Made by a program: the position numbers and the translations under genes
DNA from: Myxococcota bacterium
Lineage (GTDB): Bacteria; Myxococcota_A; UBA9160; SMWR01
Assembly: GCA_022447545.1 (NCBI GenBank)
Contig: JAKVBI010000017.1
Location: 115,888 to 179,887 of the forward strand
Length of the DNA stretch: 64,000 nucleotides
Direction of reading: 5' to 3'
Notes under the pieces: model-generated
Told to the model about the DNA's origin: nothing
Seen by the model: the letters and a program-made list of their open reading frames with translations, nothing else
The model's database searches: none
Shown: piece after piece, positions 34,150 to 42,126 of the stretch
Numbering within the stretch: the first letter of the stretch is position 1
Layout of the letters: every line of letters begins with the position of its first letter

Positions 34150-34500
34150 AAACCTCTCGGAGTTCACGGAGTTTTGGGAGTCTGGCACCTGAGGGACATT
34201 CGGACTCCTCTGTCTCAGATGGCGAACCGGGCCCGCCGACTTGAGAAGTTGGGGTTCGACGGTTTGGCGGTGCCCGACCTCGTGCATGAAGAGCTCCTGG
34301 CCGCTGTCGTCGCCGGTTAGGTCAACGATCGGAATGAAACTGTCACCCTCGGACCGATTGCGTTGTCTATCAATCCCATCATGAGGGGGCTGGCCGCCTG
34401 GAATCTTCAGGGGAGTTCTGGGAGCGGTTTGCCAGGCGTCGGGGCCGATGCTTGAGGGGATATCGTCGGGCGTTGAAGGCCCATCCTGGAGGCCGCCGGC
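34150..34500 (+). pseudogene. Decayed LLM-class oxidoreductase gene
   Basis: Frame 1 reads GVWHLRDIRTPLSQMANRAR then RLEKLGFDGLAVPDLVHEEL and LAAVVAG before a TAG at 34318-34320. The same frame continues as NETVTLGPIALSINPIM and RGLAAWNLQG, then ends at a TGA near 34453. In the next frame ERFARRRGRCLRGYRRALKA follows. This order (GFDG, PDLVHE, VTLGPIAL, AAWNLQ, then an ERF and an RALKA segment) is that of LLM F420-dependent oxidoreductases such as the TIGR03617 group. An in-frame stop, a frameshift and loss of both ends make it a remnant. The 180 bases after it show no recognisable gene. Confidence 0.65.
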
Positions 34501-34678
34501 ACATGACGGCTCTCGTGAGCGAATGGGTCGAGGTGAGGGTGCAGAGGTTTTCCGAGCAACTGGAGTTCGTGGGAGCGCGACTGTCAAACCTCACCAGGAA
34601 GGTTCTCAAGGAGACTTTGCACCGTCGTAGCCGCAGTGATCTCGACGTTTGAGCTACGCCGAGAGAAGTTTTTCGTGT

Positions 34679-35908
34679 CTACCAGGCGACGGGAAGGCGC
34701 GCGCGGCCCCAGAGGTTGAAGGGTGCGATGCGTTCTGCGGATCCCGCGAGGCTCAGGTTCGGGAGTCGTTCGGTCAGAAGCTGCAGGGTGATCTGGGCCT
34801 CTAGGCGGGCCAATGCAGCACCTGGGCAATAGTGGGCACCGAACCCAAAGGTCATGCTGTGGCGTCGGGTGTGGTCGGGGTCTCGATGAAGATCGAAGAC
34901 GTCGGGATTCTCGAAGATCTCCGGGTCTCGATTGGCTGATGCGAAGAGAAGCATCACTTTCGAGCGGGCAGGGATGTTGACTCCGTGTAGTGTCGTGTCC
35001 GAGCACGTGGTGCGGAACAATCCAAGGACGGGCGCATCAAAGCGCAGCGATTCCTCTACCGCATTGGGGATCAACGAGGGTTGTTGTTTTACGGACTCCC
35101 ATCGATCGGGGACCTCAAGTAGGCGCCAAAGGAGGTTGGTGAGCAGGGCCGTGCTCGTCTCATTGCCTCCCAGCAGCAGCAACAACAGCAACCAGTGGAT
35201 CTCTCGATCTTCCAGAGAGCGCCCTTCGACCTCGGCGAAGACGAGTCGTCGTAAGAGGTCTTCCGGGGGTTGACCGTCAAAACCTGGGGCCGTGGCATTG
35301 TCGGTGACCGCTGGGATCGAGTGCCTTCTGCGCTCGTCGATCTCGGCCTGGAAGTAGCGGTCAAAAGCTTTGCGCGGACCCCGTGAGGCTTCGGGGTCGG
35401 GAAGGTTGTAGGTGGCGGTGAGGTCGTGGGACATCCGCGCGAAGCGGGCGTGATCGTGGGCGGGGATTCCCAGTAGTCGGGCGATGATGGTCGTCGGGAG
35501 GGGGGCCGCGTAAGTTTTGTTGAAATCAGCTTCGCCCGACCGCGGGAGAGCACCGATCAGTTTGGTGCCGAGTTCCTCGATCTCGTCTTCGAGGCGTGCG
35601 ACGACTCTGGGCGTGAAGGCCCGGTTGAAGAGTTGTCGAAACAGGGTGTGCTCGGGAGGATCATTGACGAGGCCCGAAGGCTTCGTGTACTGGGGGCTCG
35701 GCCCATATCGCATGGAGAAGCGACTCGAATCATCGAGGGCGGATCTCACATCGACATAGCGGCTCAGCGTGTAGAAGGGGGGAGTGAAATCCGAGTGGTG
35801 GTGAACCGGGCATGACTCGCGCAATTGCGTATAGCTCGACCAGGGATCCTCCATGACCGCGCGCGAAAAAGGGTCGTAATCGATTCGGGTTCGCAAGCCC
35901 ATGGGCAT
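34679..35908 (-). CDS. Cytochrome P450
   Basis: 409 residues. The I-helix motif is LLLLLLLGGNETSTALLTNL (about 239-258), encoded in part by a CAG/CAA-type repeat on the opposite strand (35171-35190). The K-helix ExxR is EESLRFDAPVLG and the heme loop FGFGAHYCPGAALARLEAQI (about 349-368, Cys in HYCPG). Pro after the Cys-flanking residue, rather than Leu, separates it from the other three P450s here. It may start at the first ATG or at the third codon, also ATG; no strong ribosome site is seen at either. It is divergent from the SCP2-PhyH gene. Substrate unknown. Confidence 0.9.
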   Translation of the reverse strand: MPMGLRTRIDYDPFSRAVMEDPWSSYTQLRESCPVHHHSDFTPPFYTLSRYVDVRSALDDSSRFSMRYGPSPQYTKPSGLVNDPPEHTLFRQLFNRAFTPRVVARLEDEIEELGTKLIGALPRSGEADFNKTYAAPLPTTIIARLLGIPAHDHARFARMSHDLTATYNLPDPEASRGPRKAFDRYFQAEIDERRRHSIPAVTDNATAPGFDGQPPEDLLRRLVFAEVEGRSLEDREIHWLLLLLLLGGNETSTALLTNLLWRLLEVPDRWESVKQQPSLIPNAVEESLRFDAPVLGLFRTTCSDTTLHGVNIPARSKVMLLFASANRDPEIFENPDVFDLHRDPDHTRRHSMTFGFGAHYCPGAALARLEAQITLQLLTERLPNLSLAGSAERIAPFNLWGRARLPVAW

Positions 35909-36058
35909 ATTTTGAAGTCTTTGCGACTCGAGGGCAATTTTTCGATCTGCTCGGAAGATGAACTCCTGCGTGGCCCAGGAGTCGGATTGAACGGCTGCCT
36001 TTCTCTTGAGCGGGTGAACTCGTATCTTCTGGGAAAGCGAGCCCGGGGAGGAACTAGC

Positions 36059-37333
36059 GTGGTGTCAACGGATGTGGGTCGAGATCATAAATTCGGCACT
36101 TACCGATTGGCAGGGCTTCCCTCCGTGGATTTTGATGAGTTTCATGTCGATGAGTTGCCCACACGGCTTCGGCGGGGAGCTAACGAGCAGGTGGCATGGG
36201 ATGTCGATGGCCGGGCTCCGATCTCCATTGGCTTGCCCGACGGGCGCGCCTATAACTACGCGTGCCGCGATGGAGTCGTTCGGATAGAGCCTGGCGTTGA
36301 TGAGAGCTCCGAGACGATTCTGGAAATTGTCGATGAGGAATCCTGGCGGGACTACCTCTACGAGTTTCGGACACGCTACGGACTTCTCTACTCCAATGCG
36401 GTGCGCTTCGTTCGGGGAAGTTTCGATACCTGGGACGATTGGGATCCCGCCATTCGCTGTATGTACTCGGGACGCCAGATCTACGACCCATCGGATCGCA
36501 ATTTTCTTGACCGTCGTGGGGAACGGCTGGATCTTCACCAGCGTTTCAGCATGGACGACGACCCTGAAGAGATGTCGCATTTTCTTCGGACGACGGGTTA
36601 TCTCGTCGTTCGCCGAGCCTTCAGTCCGGCTCTGATTGCGGAACTTGCGAGCGAGCTTGATCGCCTGCGCGACTCGGCCGTGGAGGGCGAGCTGACTTCA
36701 TGGTGGTCCAGGAATGGTGAGGGGGATCGCTTTCCGTATCGGCTGACCTATTTGTCAGATCGATCCGAGGTGATCGGAGGGCTCTATGCTCACCCGCGTG
36801 TTCGGGAGTTGATCGCCCTTTCGAAGGAGGACGTGGTTCCCGTACCTGATCGTATCGAGGGGATTCTGGCGGTCCTCAAGGAGCCTGGCATGTCCGGGGG
36901 GGCTACGGGGTTTGCGAATCTTCCGTTCCATACCGACTGCGGGTTTGGCGCGTGTCACATCACGTGCCCTTGTGTCTTGGTCGGGCTGCAACTGGATGCT
37001 GCAAACCTGGATAGCTCGCAAATCCATTTTATGGCGGGGAGTCACGGCAAGGCGTATCACAACCGGCCCGATCACATCACGCCCGAGCGTTATCCCATCG
37101 TTGCTGTGGAGACGGAACCCGGCGACGCGACTGTCCACTACGGTTGCGGGCTGCATGCGGGCCCGGAACCCACCGGGTCCTTCCGCCGGAGGACTCTTTA
37201 CGTCCAGCACTACAATCCGCGAACCTTCGACCTGATCGGTGAGTACCAGGGATACAACCAGATCATGCCTGGCTACGGAGAGGGGGAGATCCCCAACATC
37301 GACGAGGTCCAGGGGATTACGGCCGAGGGTTGA
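36059..37333 (+). CDS. Phytanoyl-CoA dioxygenase-family protein with N-terminal SCP2-like domain
   Basis: 424 residues. Residues about 30-145 look like an SCP2 sterol-carrier fold: DGRAYNYACRDGVVRIEPGV, ETILEIVDEESWRDYL, a GLLYSNAVRFVRGSF stretch and a closing AIRCMYSGRQ. Residues about 170-410 are the PhyH 2-oxoglutarate/Fe(II) fold: FLRTTGYLVVRRAFSPALI, LPFHTDCGFG (metal His291 and Asp293), FMAGSHGKAYH, and VHYGCGLHAGPEPTGSFRRR (distal His366, 2OG Arg). The frame is open to 35825 but overlaps the divergent P450; GTG 36059 with GGGAGGA seven bases upstream is the supported start. Expected reaction: hydroxylation of an acyl-CoA or lipid-like substrate. The SCP2 call is by eye. Confidence 0.8.
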   Translation: MVSTDVGRDHKFGTYRLAGLPSVDFDEFHVDELPTRLRRGANEQVAWDVDGRAPISIGLPDGRAYNYACRDGVVRIEPGVDESSETILEIVDEESWRDYLYEFRTRYGLLYSNAVRFVRGSFDTWDDWDPAIRCMYSGRQIYDPSDRNFLDRRGERLDLHQRFSMDDDPEEMSHFLRTTGYLVVRRAFSPALIAELASELDRLRDSAVEGELTSWWSRNGEGDRFPYRLTYLSDRSEVIGGLYAHPRVRELIALSKEDVVPVPDRIEGILAVLKEPGMSGGATGFANLPFHTDCGFGACHITCPCVLVGLQLDAANLDSSQIHFMAGSHGKAYHNRPDHITPERYPIVAVETEPGDATVHYGCGLHAGPEPTGSFRRRTLYVQHYNPRTFDLIGEYQGYNQIMPGYGEGEIPNIDEVQGITAEG

Positions 37334-37528
37334 TCGGCACGGTGCGTTGGGTCTGGTTCCGTTCCTTTCGCGCGGAAGACCAGATCGTTCGGTAATGAGA
37401 GGTTGAGGGTCAGGCGGGGGTGTCTCGGCGCGAGGAGTCGGGTGTCGAGACCGACGCTTTGAGATGAATGGACGAGAGGAAAACGACCTGCGCATAATGC
37501 AGCCACTGCCCAATGAGGAGGAGACCCC

Positions 37529-38671
37529 ATGGCCACTGACGAGATCACACCCTTCCGAATCGACACCCCAGAGGCAGCTCTTTCCGACCTTCGCTCTCGT
37601 TTAACTGCAACGCGTTGGCCCGAAGCCGAAACCGTCGATGATTGGACCCAAGGAATCCCCCTCTCCTATGTCAAAGAGGTCTGCGAGTACTGGGCAAATT
37701 CATATGATTGGCGAACGAGGGAGGCGGCGCTCAATCGCTTCGATCAATTTCGCACGACGCTGGATGATTGCGGGATCCACTTCGTCCACGTCCGGTCTCC
37801 GCACGAGGATGCGTTGCCCCTCGTGATCACCCACGGCTGGCCAGGTTCGGTGGTGGAGTTTCACAAGGTGATCGAGCCTCTCACCAATCCGACTGCCCAC
37901 GGTGGAAAAGCCTCGGATGCGTTTCACGTAGTCTGCCCGTCGCTGCCGGGATATGCGTTTTCCGACAAGCCGTCTCGGACGGGGTGGGGGGTATCGCGGA
38001 TCGCTGATGCCTGGGCGGTTCTCATGTCGCGCCTCGGGTATGACCGTTACGTCGCTCAAGGTGGAGACTGGGGCGCGATGGTGACGACTTGTATCGGGAT
38101 CCAGGATCCCGACCACTGTGCCGCAATCCATTTGAATATGCCGATCGTGCCGCCGGATCCTGACACCATGGACTCGCTCACCGAGACCGAGCAGGCGGCT
38201 CTGACGGCAAGTCAGCACTACGCGCAGTGGGACTCGGGTTATTCCAAACAACAGAGCACGCGACCACAGACCCTGGGTTACGGGTTGGTGGACTCCCCAG
38301 CGGGGCAGGCGGCATGGATTCTTGAAAAATTCTGGGCATGGACGGACTGTGACGGACACCCGGAAAACTCCCTGACTCGGGATGAGTTGCTCGACAACGT
38401 GATGCTCTACTGGCTGCCGGGAACCGGGGCTTCGTCGGCGAGGCTGTACTGGGAGAGTTTCAACACGCCGCCCATGGATGCCGTCAAAGTTCCCGTGGGT
38501 TGTAGCATCTTCCCGAAGGAGATCTTCCGGGCTTCACGTCGCTGGGCGGAGAAGCATTTCGGTTCTTTGCTGCACTGGAACGAGATGGAGCGGGGAGGTC
38601 ACTTTGCGGCCTTCGAACGACCCGAGGACTACGTCGAGGAGGTCAGAACCTGCTTCCGGTCGGTTCGGTGA
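37529..38671 (+). CDS. Epoxide hydrolase (EHN-type alpha/beta hydrolase)
   Basis: 380 residues. The N-terminal EHN domain (TPFRIDTPEAALSDLRSRLT then RWPEAETVDDWTQGIPLSYV) precedes an alpha/beta-hydrolase core. LVITHGWPGSVVEFHKVI (about 95-112) provides the HGxP oxyanion motif, VAQGGDWGAMVTTCIG (about 174-189) the nucleophile Asp, and GGHFAAFERPEDYVEEV (about 356-372) the catalytic His. This is the microsomal/juvenile-hormone epoxide hydrolase type, converting epoxides to diols. GAGGAGGAGACCCC directly precedes the ATG. Nearby P450s could supply an epoxide; that link is inference. Confidence 0.9.
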   Translation: MATDEITPFRIDTPEAALSDLRSRLTATRWPEAETVDDWTQGIPLSYVKEVCEYWANSYDWRTREAALNRFDQFRTTLDDCGIHFVHVRSPHEDALPLVITHGWPGSVVEFHKVIEPLTNPTAHGGKASDAFHVVCPSLPGYAFSDKPSRTGWGVSRIADAWAVLMSRLGYDRYVAQGGDWGAMVTTCIGIQDPDHCAAIHLNMPIVPPDPDTMDSLTETEQAALTASQHYAQWDSGYSKQQSTRPQTLGYGLVDSPAGQAAWILEKFWAWTDCDGHPENSLTRDELLDNVMLYWLPGTGASSARLYWESFNTPPMDAVKVPVGCSIFPKEIFRASRRWAEKHFGSLLHWNEMERGGHFAAFERPEDYVEEVRTCFRSVR

Positions 38672-38778
38672 GAATCGGTTGAATCTGTGACTGGAATCTC
38701 GGGAATGCGTGTAGTATCGAAGTCTCCGTAGCGGCAGGGTAGGTCCATCGGGATCTTCGTCGGAAAGAGGTGAGACCC

Positions 38779-39579
38779 GTGTTCACGTGTCGAGTGCTGT
38801 GGGTGCTGGTTTTATTCGCTGGAGTGGACGTAGGACTGGCTCGGGCTCAGGGTGTGAAAACCGATTCCGCGAGATCGGTATCGGCACTTGGCCGTCTCGA
38901 ACCGAAGGATGGGGTCTACAGCGTCGCTCAGCCTACGGGTTCTGCTGCCGTGATCGCTCACCTTTTGGTGGATCAGGGGCAGCAAGTCGAGGAAGGCGAA
39001 GTCATCGCAGTTCTGGACGATTCTGCGATTCGCGAAGCGGAATTACAAAAGGCTCAGGCCGTACTGAAGTATGCCCAGAGAGACTTCGATCGAGCACGGA
39101 AGCTCGAGCGCAACCAGGTTCAAGCTGAGTCGGCCTACGATTCTGCCGAACAGGCGCTAACCGTGGCAAAAGCGGTACTCGCCAAGGTGCAGGCTGAGTA
39201 CGACCGCTCTCGTGTCCGTGCTCCAATCTCGGGACGAGTGCTCTACGTCTACTCTCGCCGTGGTGAGCAGGTGGGTCCCGACGGGATTCTAGAGATGGGA
39301 CGCACGGATCAGATGTACGCCGTCGCCGAGGTCTATGAAACGGACATACCGTATGTTCGCGAAGGCCAGAAGGCTGTGGTGACCAGCCCGGCACTCAAGG
39401 GAGATTTGACTGGGACGGTGGAAGAGATTGGGCTTAGGGTCGGAAAGTTGGATGTTGTTTCTACGGATCCCGCAGCACGGACCGATGCACGGGTAGTCGA
39501 GGTCAAAGTCCGCTTGGACGACAGTAAGGTCGTGTCTGGGCTCACCAACCTCCAGGTGACCGTGAGTTTCCGTCCCTGA
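38779..39579 (+). CDS. DevB/HlyD-type membrane fusion protein of an ABC exporter
   Basis: 266 residues from GTG 38779, eight bases after AGAGG; an earlier GTG at 38770 is possible. A hydrophobic signal (CRVLWVLVLFAGVDVGLARA) precedes a biotinyl-lipoyl-like half (AHLLVDQGQQVEEGEVIAVL), a coiled-coil hairpin (about 75-130, ending KAVLAKVQAEYDRS), the return half RVRAPISGRVLYVYSRRGEQ, and a barrel domain with MGRTDQMYAVAEVYETDIPY. This is the order in DevB of the cyanobacterial DevBCA glycolipid exporter. The next gene is a DevC-like permease 16 bases downstream, so it is the periplasmic adaptor of this exporter. A TolC partner is not in the window. Confidence 0.88.
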   Translation: MFTCRVLWVLVLFAGVDVGLARAQGVKTDSARSVSALGRLEPKDGVYSVAQPTGSAAVIAHLLVDQGQQVEEGEVIAVLDDSAIREAELQKAQAVLKYAQRDFDRARKLERNQVQAESAYDSAEQALTVAKAVLAKVQAEYDRSRVRAPISGRVLYVYSRRGEQVGPDGILEMGRTDQMYAVAEVYETDIPYVREGQKAVVTSPALKGDLTGTVEEIGLRVGKLDVVSTDPAARTDARVVEVKVRLDDSKVVSGLTNLQVTVSFRP

Positions 39580-39595
39580 ACGGAGTCGCTCTTCG

Positions 39596-40768
39596 ATGAG
39601 ATTTGGGATCCCCGTTGCCTGGCTCCAGCTCAAGCAGGACAAATTGCGTCTGCTTGTCGCCCTTCTTGGCGTGGCATTCGCAGTCATCCTGATTCTGATG
39701 CAATTGGGGTTTCAGGAGGCGCTCTTCTCAAGCGCCGTGCGCTTCCACAATACCTTCCGTTACGACATCGTCATGATTTCGCCCAAGACGAAATTCATGG
39801 GGCAGCCCTCTTCCTTCACGCGGCGTCGGATTTACCAGGCTCTATCTCACCCCAACGTGTCGGATGTGAGCGGCGTCTATTTGGGAGCTGCACTGTGGAA
39901 GAATCCAGTGAATCCGAGCGACAGTCGCTTGGTCTATGCCGTAGGCTTCGATCCTTCCAATGATGACCTCCTGCTCGAGGGGGTCGAGGGGAATCTGGAT
40001 AGGCTCAAAATGGCCGATGTCGCTTTGTTCGATCGCAAATCCCGCCCAGAGTTCGGGCCGGTTCCGGCCCTCCTTGAAGCCAACGAGAAGGCGACTGGGC
40101 GCGGCGTGTTCACTGAGATCAACGATCGTCGGATTCAAATCGTCGATCTGTATTCACTCGGAACCTCTTTCGGCGTCGACGCGAGCATCGTGACCAGCGA
40201 TGTCAATTTTTTGAAGATATTCCCCGATCGCCCGGTGGGCCTGATCGATCTCGGATTGATCGATCTAGAGAAGGGGGCGGACGCACAAGCGATTACGCAA
40301 GGCCTCAAGGAGTCGCTTGCTGCGGACGTCGAGGTGTTGACGCGAGAGGCCTTCGTTCAGCGCGAAGTTGACTATTGGAATAAGAGCACTCCCATTGGCT
40401 ACGTGTTCAACTTTGGCGTCATCGTTGGTATTTTTGTTGGTTCGATTATCGTCTATCAAATTCTCTTTGCAGATGTCTCGGACAATTTGCAGGAATATGC
40501 GACTTTGAAGGCGATGGGGTACTCGAACGGGTATCTCTTTGGCTTGGTCTTTCAAGAGGCGTTGATGATGGCGGTGCTGGGATACATCCCAGGATTTCTG
40601 ATCACATTGACGCTCTATTCGACAGCCAGCGCGGCCACGCAATTGCCGCTGGAGATGAACGCGGGAAGAGCGGTTGGCGTCCTGCTTCTGACGATCGCCA
40701 TGTGTATGATTTCGGGCGCCATTGCCGTGCGAAAAGTTCGAACCCTCGATCCGGCGGATGTTTACTGA
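39596..40768 (+). CDS. DevC-like ABC exporter permease (FtsX/MacB fold)
   Basis: 390 residues. VAWLQLKQDKLRLLVALLGV at the N-terminus with the first membrane helix (about 17-36) is diagnostic of DevC. A periplasmic domain of about 200 residues follows (RYDIVMISPKTKFMGQPSSF, VYLGAALWKNPVNPSDSRLV), then three C-terminal helices: YVFNFGVIVGIFVGSIIVYQ, YLFGLVFQEALMMAVLGYIP, AVGVLLLTIAMCMISGAIAV, and a cytoplasmic end RKVRTLDPADVY. The intervening NLQEYATLKAMGYSNGYL is the conserved coupling loop. With the ATPase that follows (TGATG overlap) it forms a type VII-like exporter for lipids or peptides. Confidence 0.9.
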   Translation: MRFGIPVAWLQLKQDKLRLLVALLGVAFAVILILMQLGFQEALFSSAVRFHNTFRYDIVMISPKTKFMGQPSSFTRRRIYQALSHPNVSDVSGVYLGAALWKNPVNPSDSRLVYAVGFDPSNDDLLLEGVEGNLDRLKMADVALFDRKSRPEFGPVPALLEANEKATGRGVFTEINDRRIQIVDLYSLGTSFGVDASIVTSDVNFLKIFPDRPVGLIDLGLIDLEKGADAQAITQGLKESLAADVEVLTREAFVQREVDYWNKSTPIGYVFNFGVIVGIFVGSIIVYQILFADVSDNLQEYATLKAMGYSNGYLFGLVFQEALMMAVLGYIPGFLITLTLYSTASAATQLPLEMNAGRAVGVLLLTIAMCMISGAIAVRKVRTLDPADVY

Positions 40769-42120
40769 TGTCCGTTCCTCCGGTCGTCATCGAAGGTGTC
40801 AGTCACTACTTCGGTGCCGGAGAGTTGCGCAAGCAGGTTCTCAACGAGGTCAGCTGCGGAGTCGAAGCTGGCGAAATCGTGATTCTGACGGGCCCCTCGG
40901 GTTCGGGAAAGACGACGCTGTTGACGCTGATCGGGGCGCTTCGCTCCGCTCAGGAAGGGAGTGTTCAGGTACTCGGGAACGAACTGCTTGGGGCGGACAC
41001 GAAAACGCTGACGCGGGTTCGGCGCGACATCGGTTACATCTTTCAGTTGCACAATCTTTTGGATTTTCTTTCGACCACTCAAAACGTCGAAATGGGTCTG
41101 CAGTTGCATCCGGGTGTTTCGAAGTCGGAACGGCGCGAACGCGCAAACGCGATGCTTGAAGCGGTGGGTTTGGGGGACAAAATAGACATGGATCCCTCTC
41201 GGATGTCTGGGGGGCAGAAGCAACGGGTGGCGATCGCCCGCGCTTTGGTGACCCGGCCGAGATTGATCCTTGCCGATGAGCCCACGGCCTCTCTCGACAA
41301 GAAATCGGGTCGTGATGTCGTCGAATTGATGCAGGGGTTGGCGCGAGAGAACAATGTGAGCGTGGTCTTGGTCACGCACGACAACAGGATTCTCGATGTA
41401 GCCGACCGGATCATTCATCTTGAAGACGGTGAATTGAAGAGTTTCTCAGATGCCGTGGTGTCGAATACGGAACACATGATGAATCTCCTCGCGGGTCAGA
41501 ATCGAAAAGGAGACCTGCAAGGGGTCATTGCTGATATGACGGAAGAGCAGTTCATCCCATTGCTGCGGCAGATCACACAGGATTCGCAGCAGTTGCTCGA
41601 CGTTACGCGGTTGGCCAGTAACGCGGCTTTCGAGAGCATGCTCGACCAAGCCTTGGATGCGTTTACGCAGAAGGTGGCTGACATTCTGGATGCTGAACGG
41701 GCCACCTTGTTTCTCTTGGACCGCGAGCATGATGAACTCTGGTCGAAGACAGCACTCGATGCCGAAGGGCGATCGTTCACGATCCGGATTCCGAGCGACC
41801 GCGGCATCGTGGGGTCGGTGGTGTCGAGTGGTCGGGGTGTCAACGTTTCGGACGCATACGCCGATCCGCGCTTCGACTCGTCGACGGATCAGGAAACGGG
41901 GTTCCGTACGCGGAATGTGTTTTGTACTCCACTGCTCGACCCGTCGGGAGAGGTTTTCGGAGCGGCACAATTGCTCAACAAGCGGGGAGGGGTGGATTTT
42001 GATCGGGCCGATGAAGACCGATTCGATGAACTCATGAAGTCGATGGGTGTGATTCTGGCTTCTTGGGCGAGCATGGCCCCGAGACGGGAAACTTCTTCGT
42101 TGGCTCAGAGCGGGATCTAG
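40768..42120 (+). CDS. DevA-type ABC ATPase with C-terminal GAF domain
   Basis: 450 residues; ATG 40768 overlaps the permease's TGA (TGATG). The ABC domain spans about 1-228: Walker A LTGPSGSGKTTLLTLIGALR, signature RMSGGQKQRVAIARALVTRP, Walker B LILADEPTASLD, and the switch His in VVLVTHDNRILD. A roughly 40-residue linker is followed by a GAF domain (about 290-445): KVADILDAERATLFLLDREH, RGIVGSVVSSGRGVNVSDAY, NVFCTPLLDPSGEVFGAAQL, then N404-K405 ... F411 ... D415-E416. That is the complete NKxnFx3DE motif of cyclic-nucleotide-binding GAF domains. DevA proteins normally end after the ABC domain, so this fusion suggests ligand-gated export. Confidence 0.9.
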   Translation: MSVPPVVIEGVSHYFGAGELRKQVLNEVSCGVEAGEIVILTGPSGSGKTTLLTLIGALRSAQEGSVQVLGNELLGADTKTLTRVRRDIGYIFQLHNLLDFLSTTQNVEMGLQLHPGVSKSERRERANAMLEAVGLGDKIDMDPSRMSGGQKQRVAIARALVTRPRLILADEPTASLDKKSGRDVVELMQGLARENNVSVVLVTHDNRILDVADRIIHLEDGELKSFSDAVVSNTEHMMNLLAGQNRKGDLQGVIADMTEEQFIPLLRQITQDSQQLLDVTRLASNAAFESMLDQALDAFTQKVADILDAERATLFLLDREHDELWSKTALDAEGRSFTIRIPSDRGIVGSVVSSGRGVNVSDAYADPRFDSSTDQETGFRTRNVFCTPLLDPSGEVFGAAQLLNKRGGVDFDRADEDRFDELMKSMGVILASWASMAPRRETSSLAQSGI

Positions 42121-42126
42121 CTGACG

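Noticed and set aside
34501-34678. Short frame (up to 34652) after the LLM remnant
   Set aside because: No recognisable protein family; retained only as unassigned sequence.
35171-35190. CAG/CAA trinucleotide run
   Set aside because: It encodes a poly-Leu stretch in the I helix of the P450 on the minus strand; low-complexity coding rather than a functional repeat.
35825-36058. N-terminal extension of the SCP2-PhyH gene
   Set aside because: It overlaps the divergent P450 and lacks a ribosome site; GTG 36059 has a well-spaced GGGAGGA.
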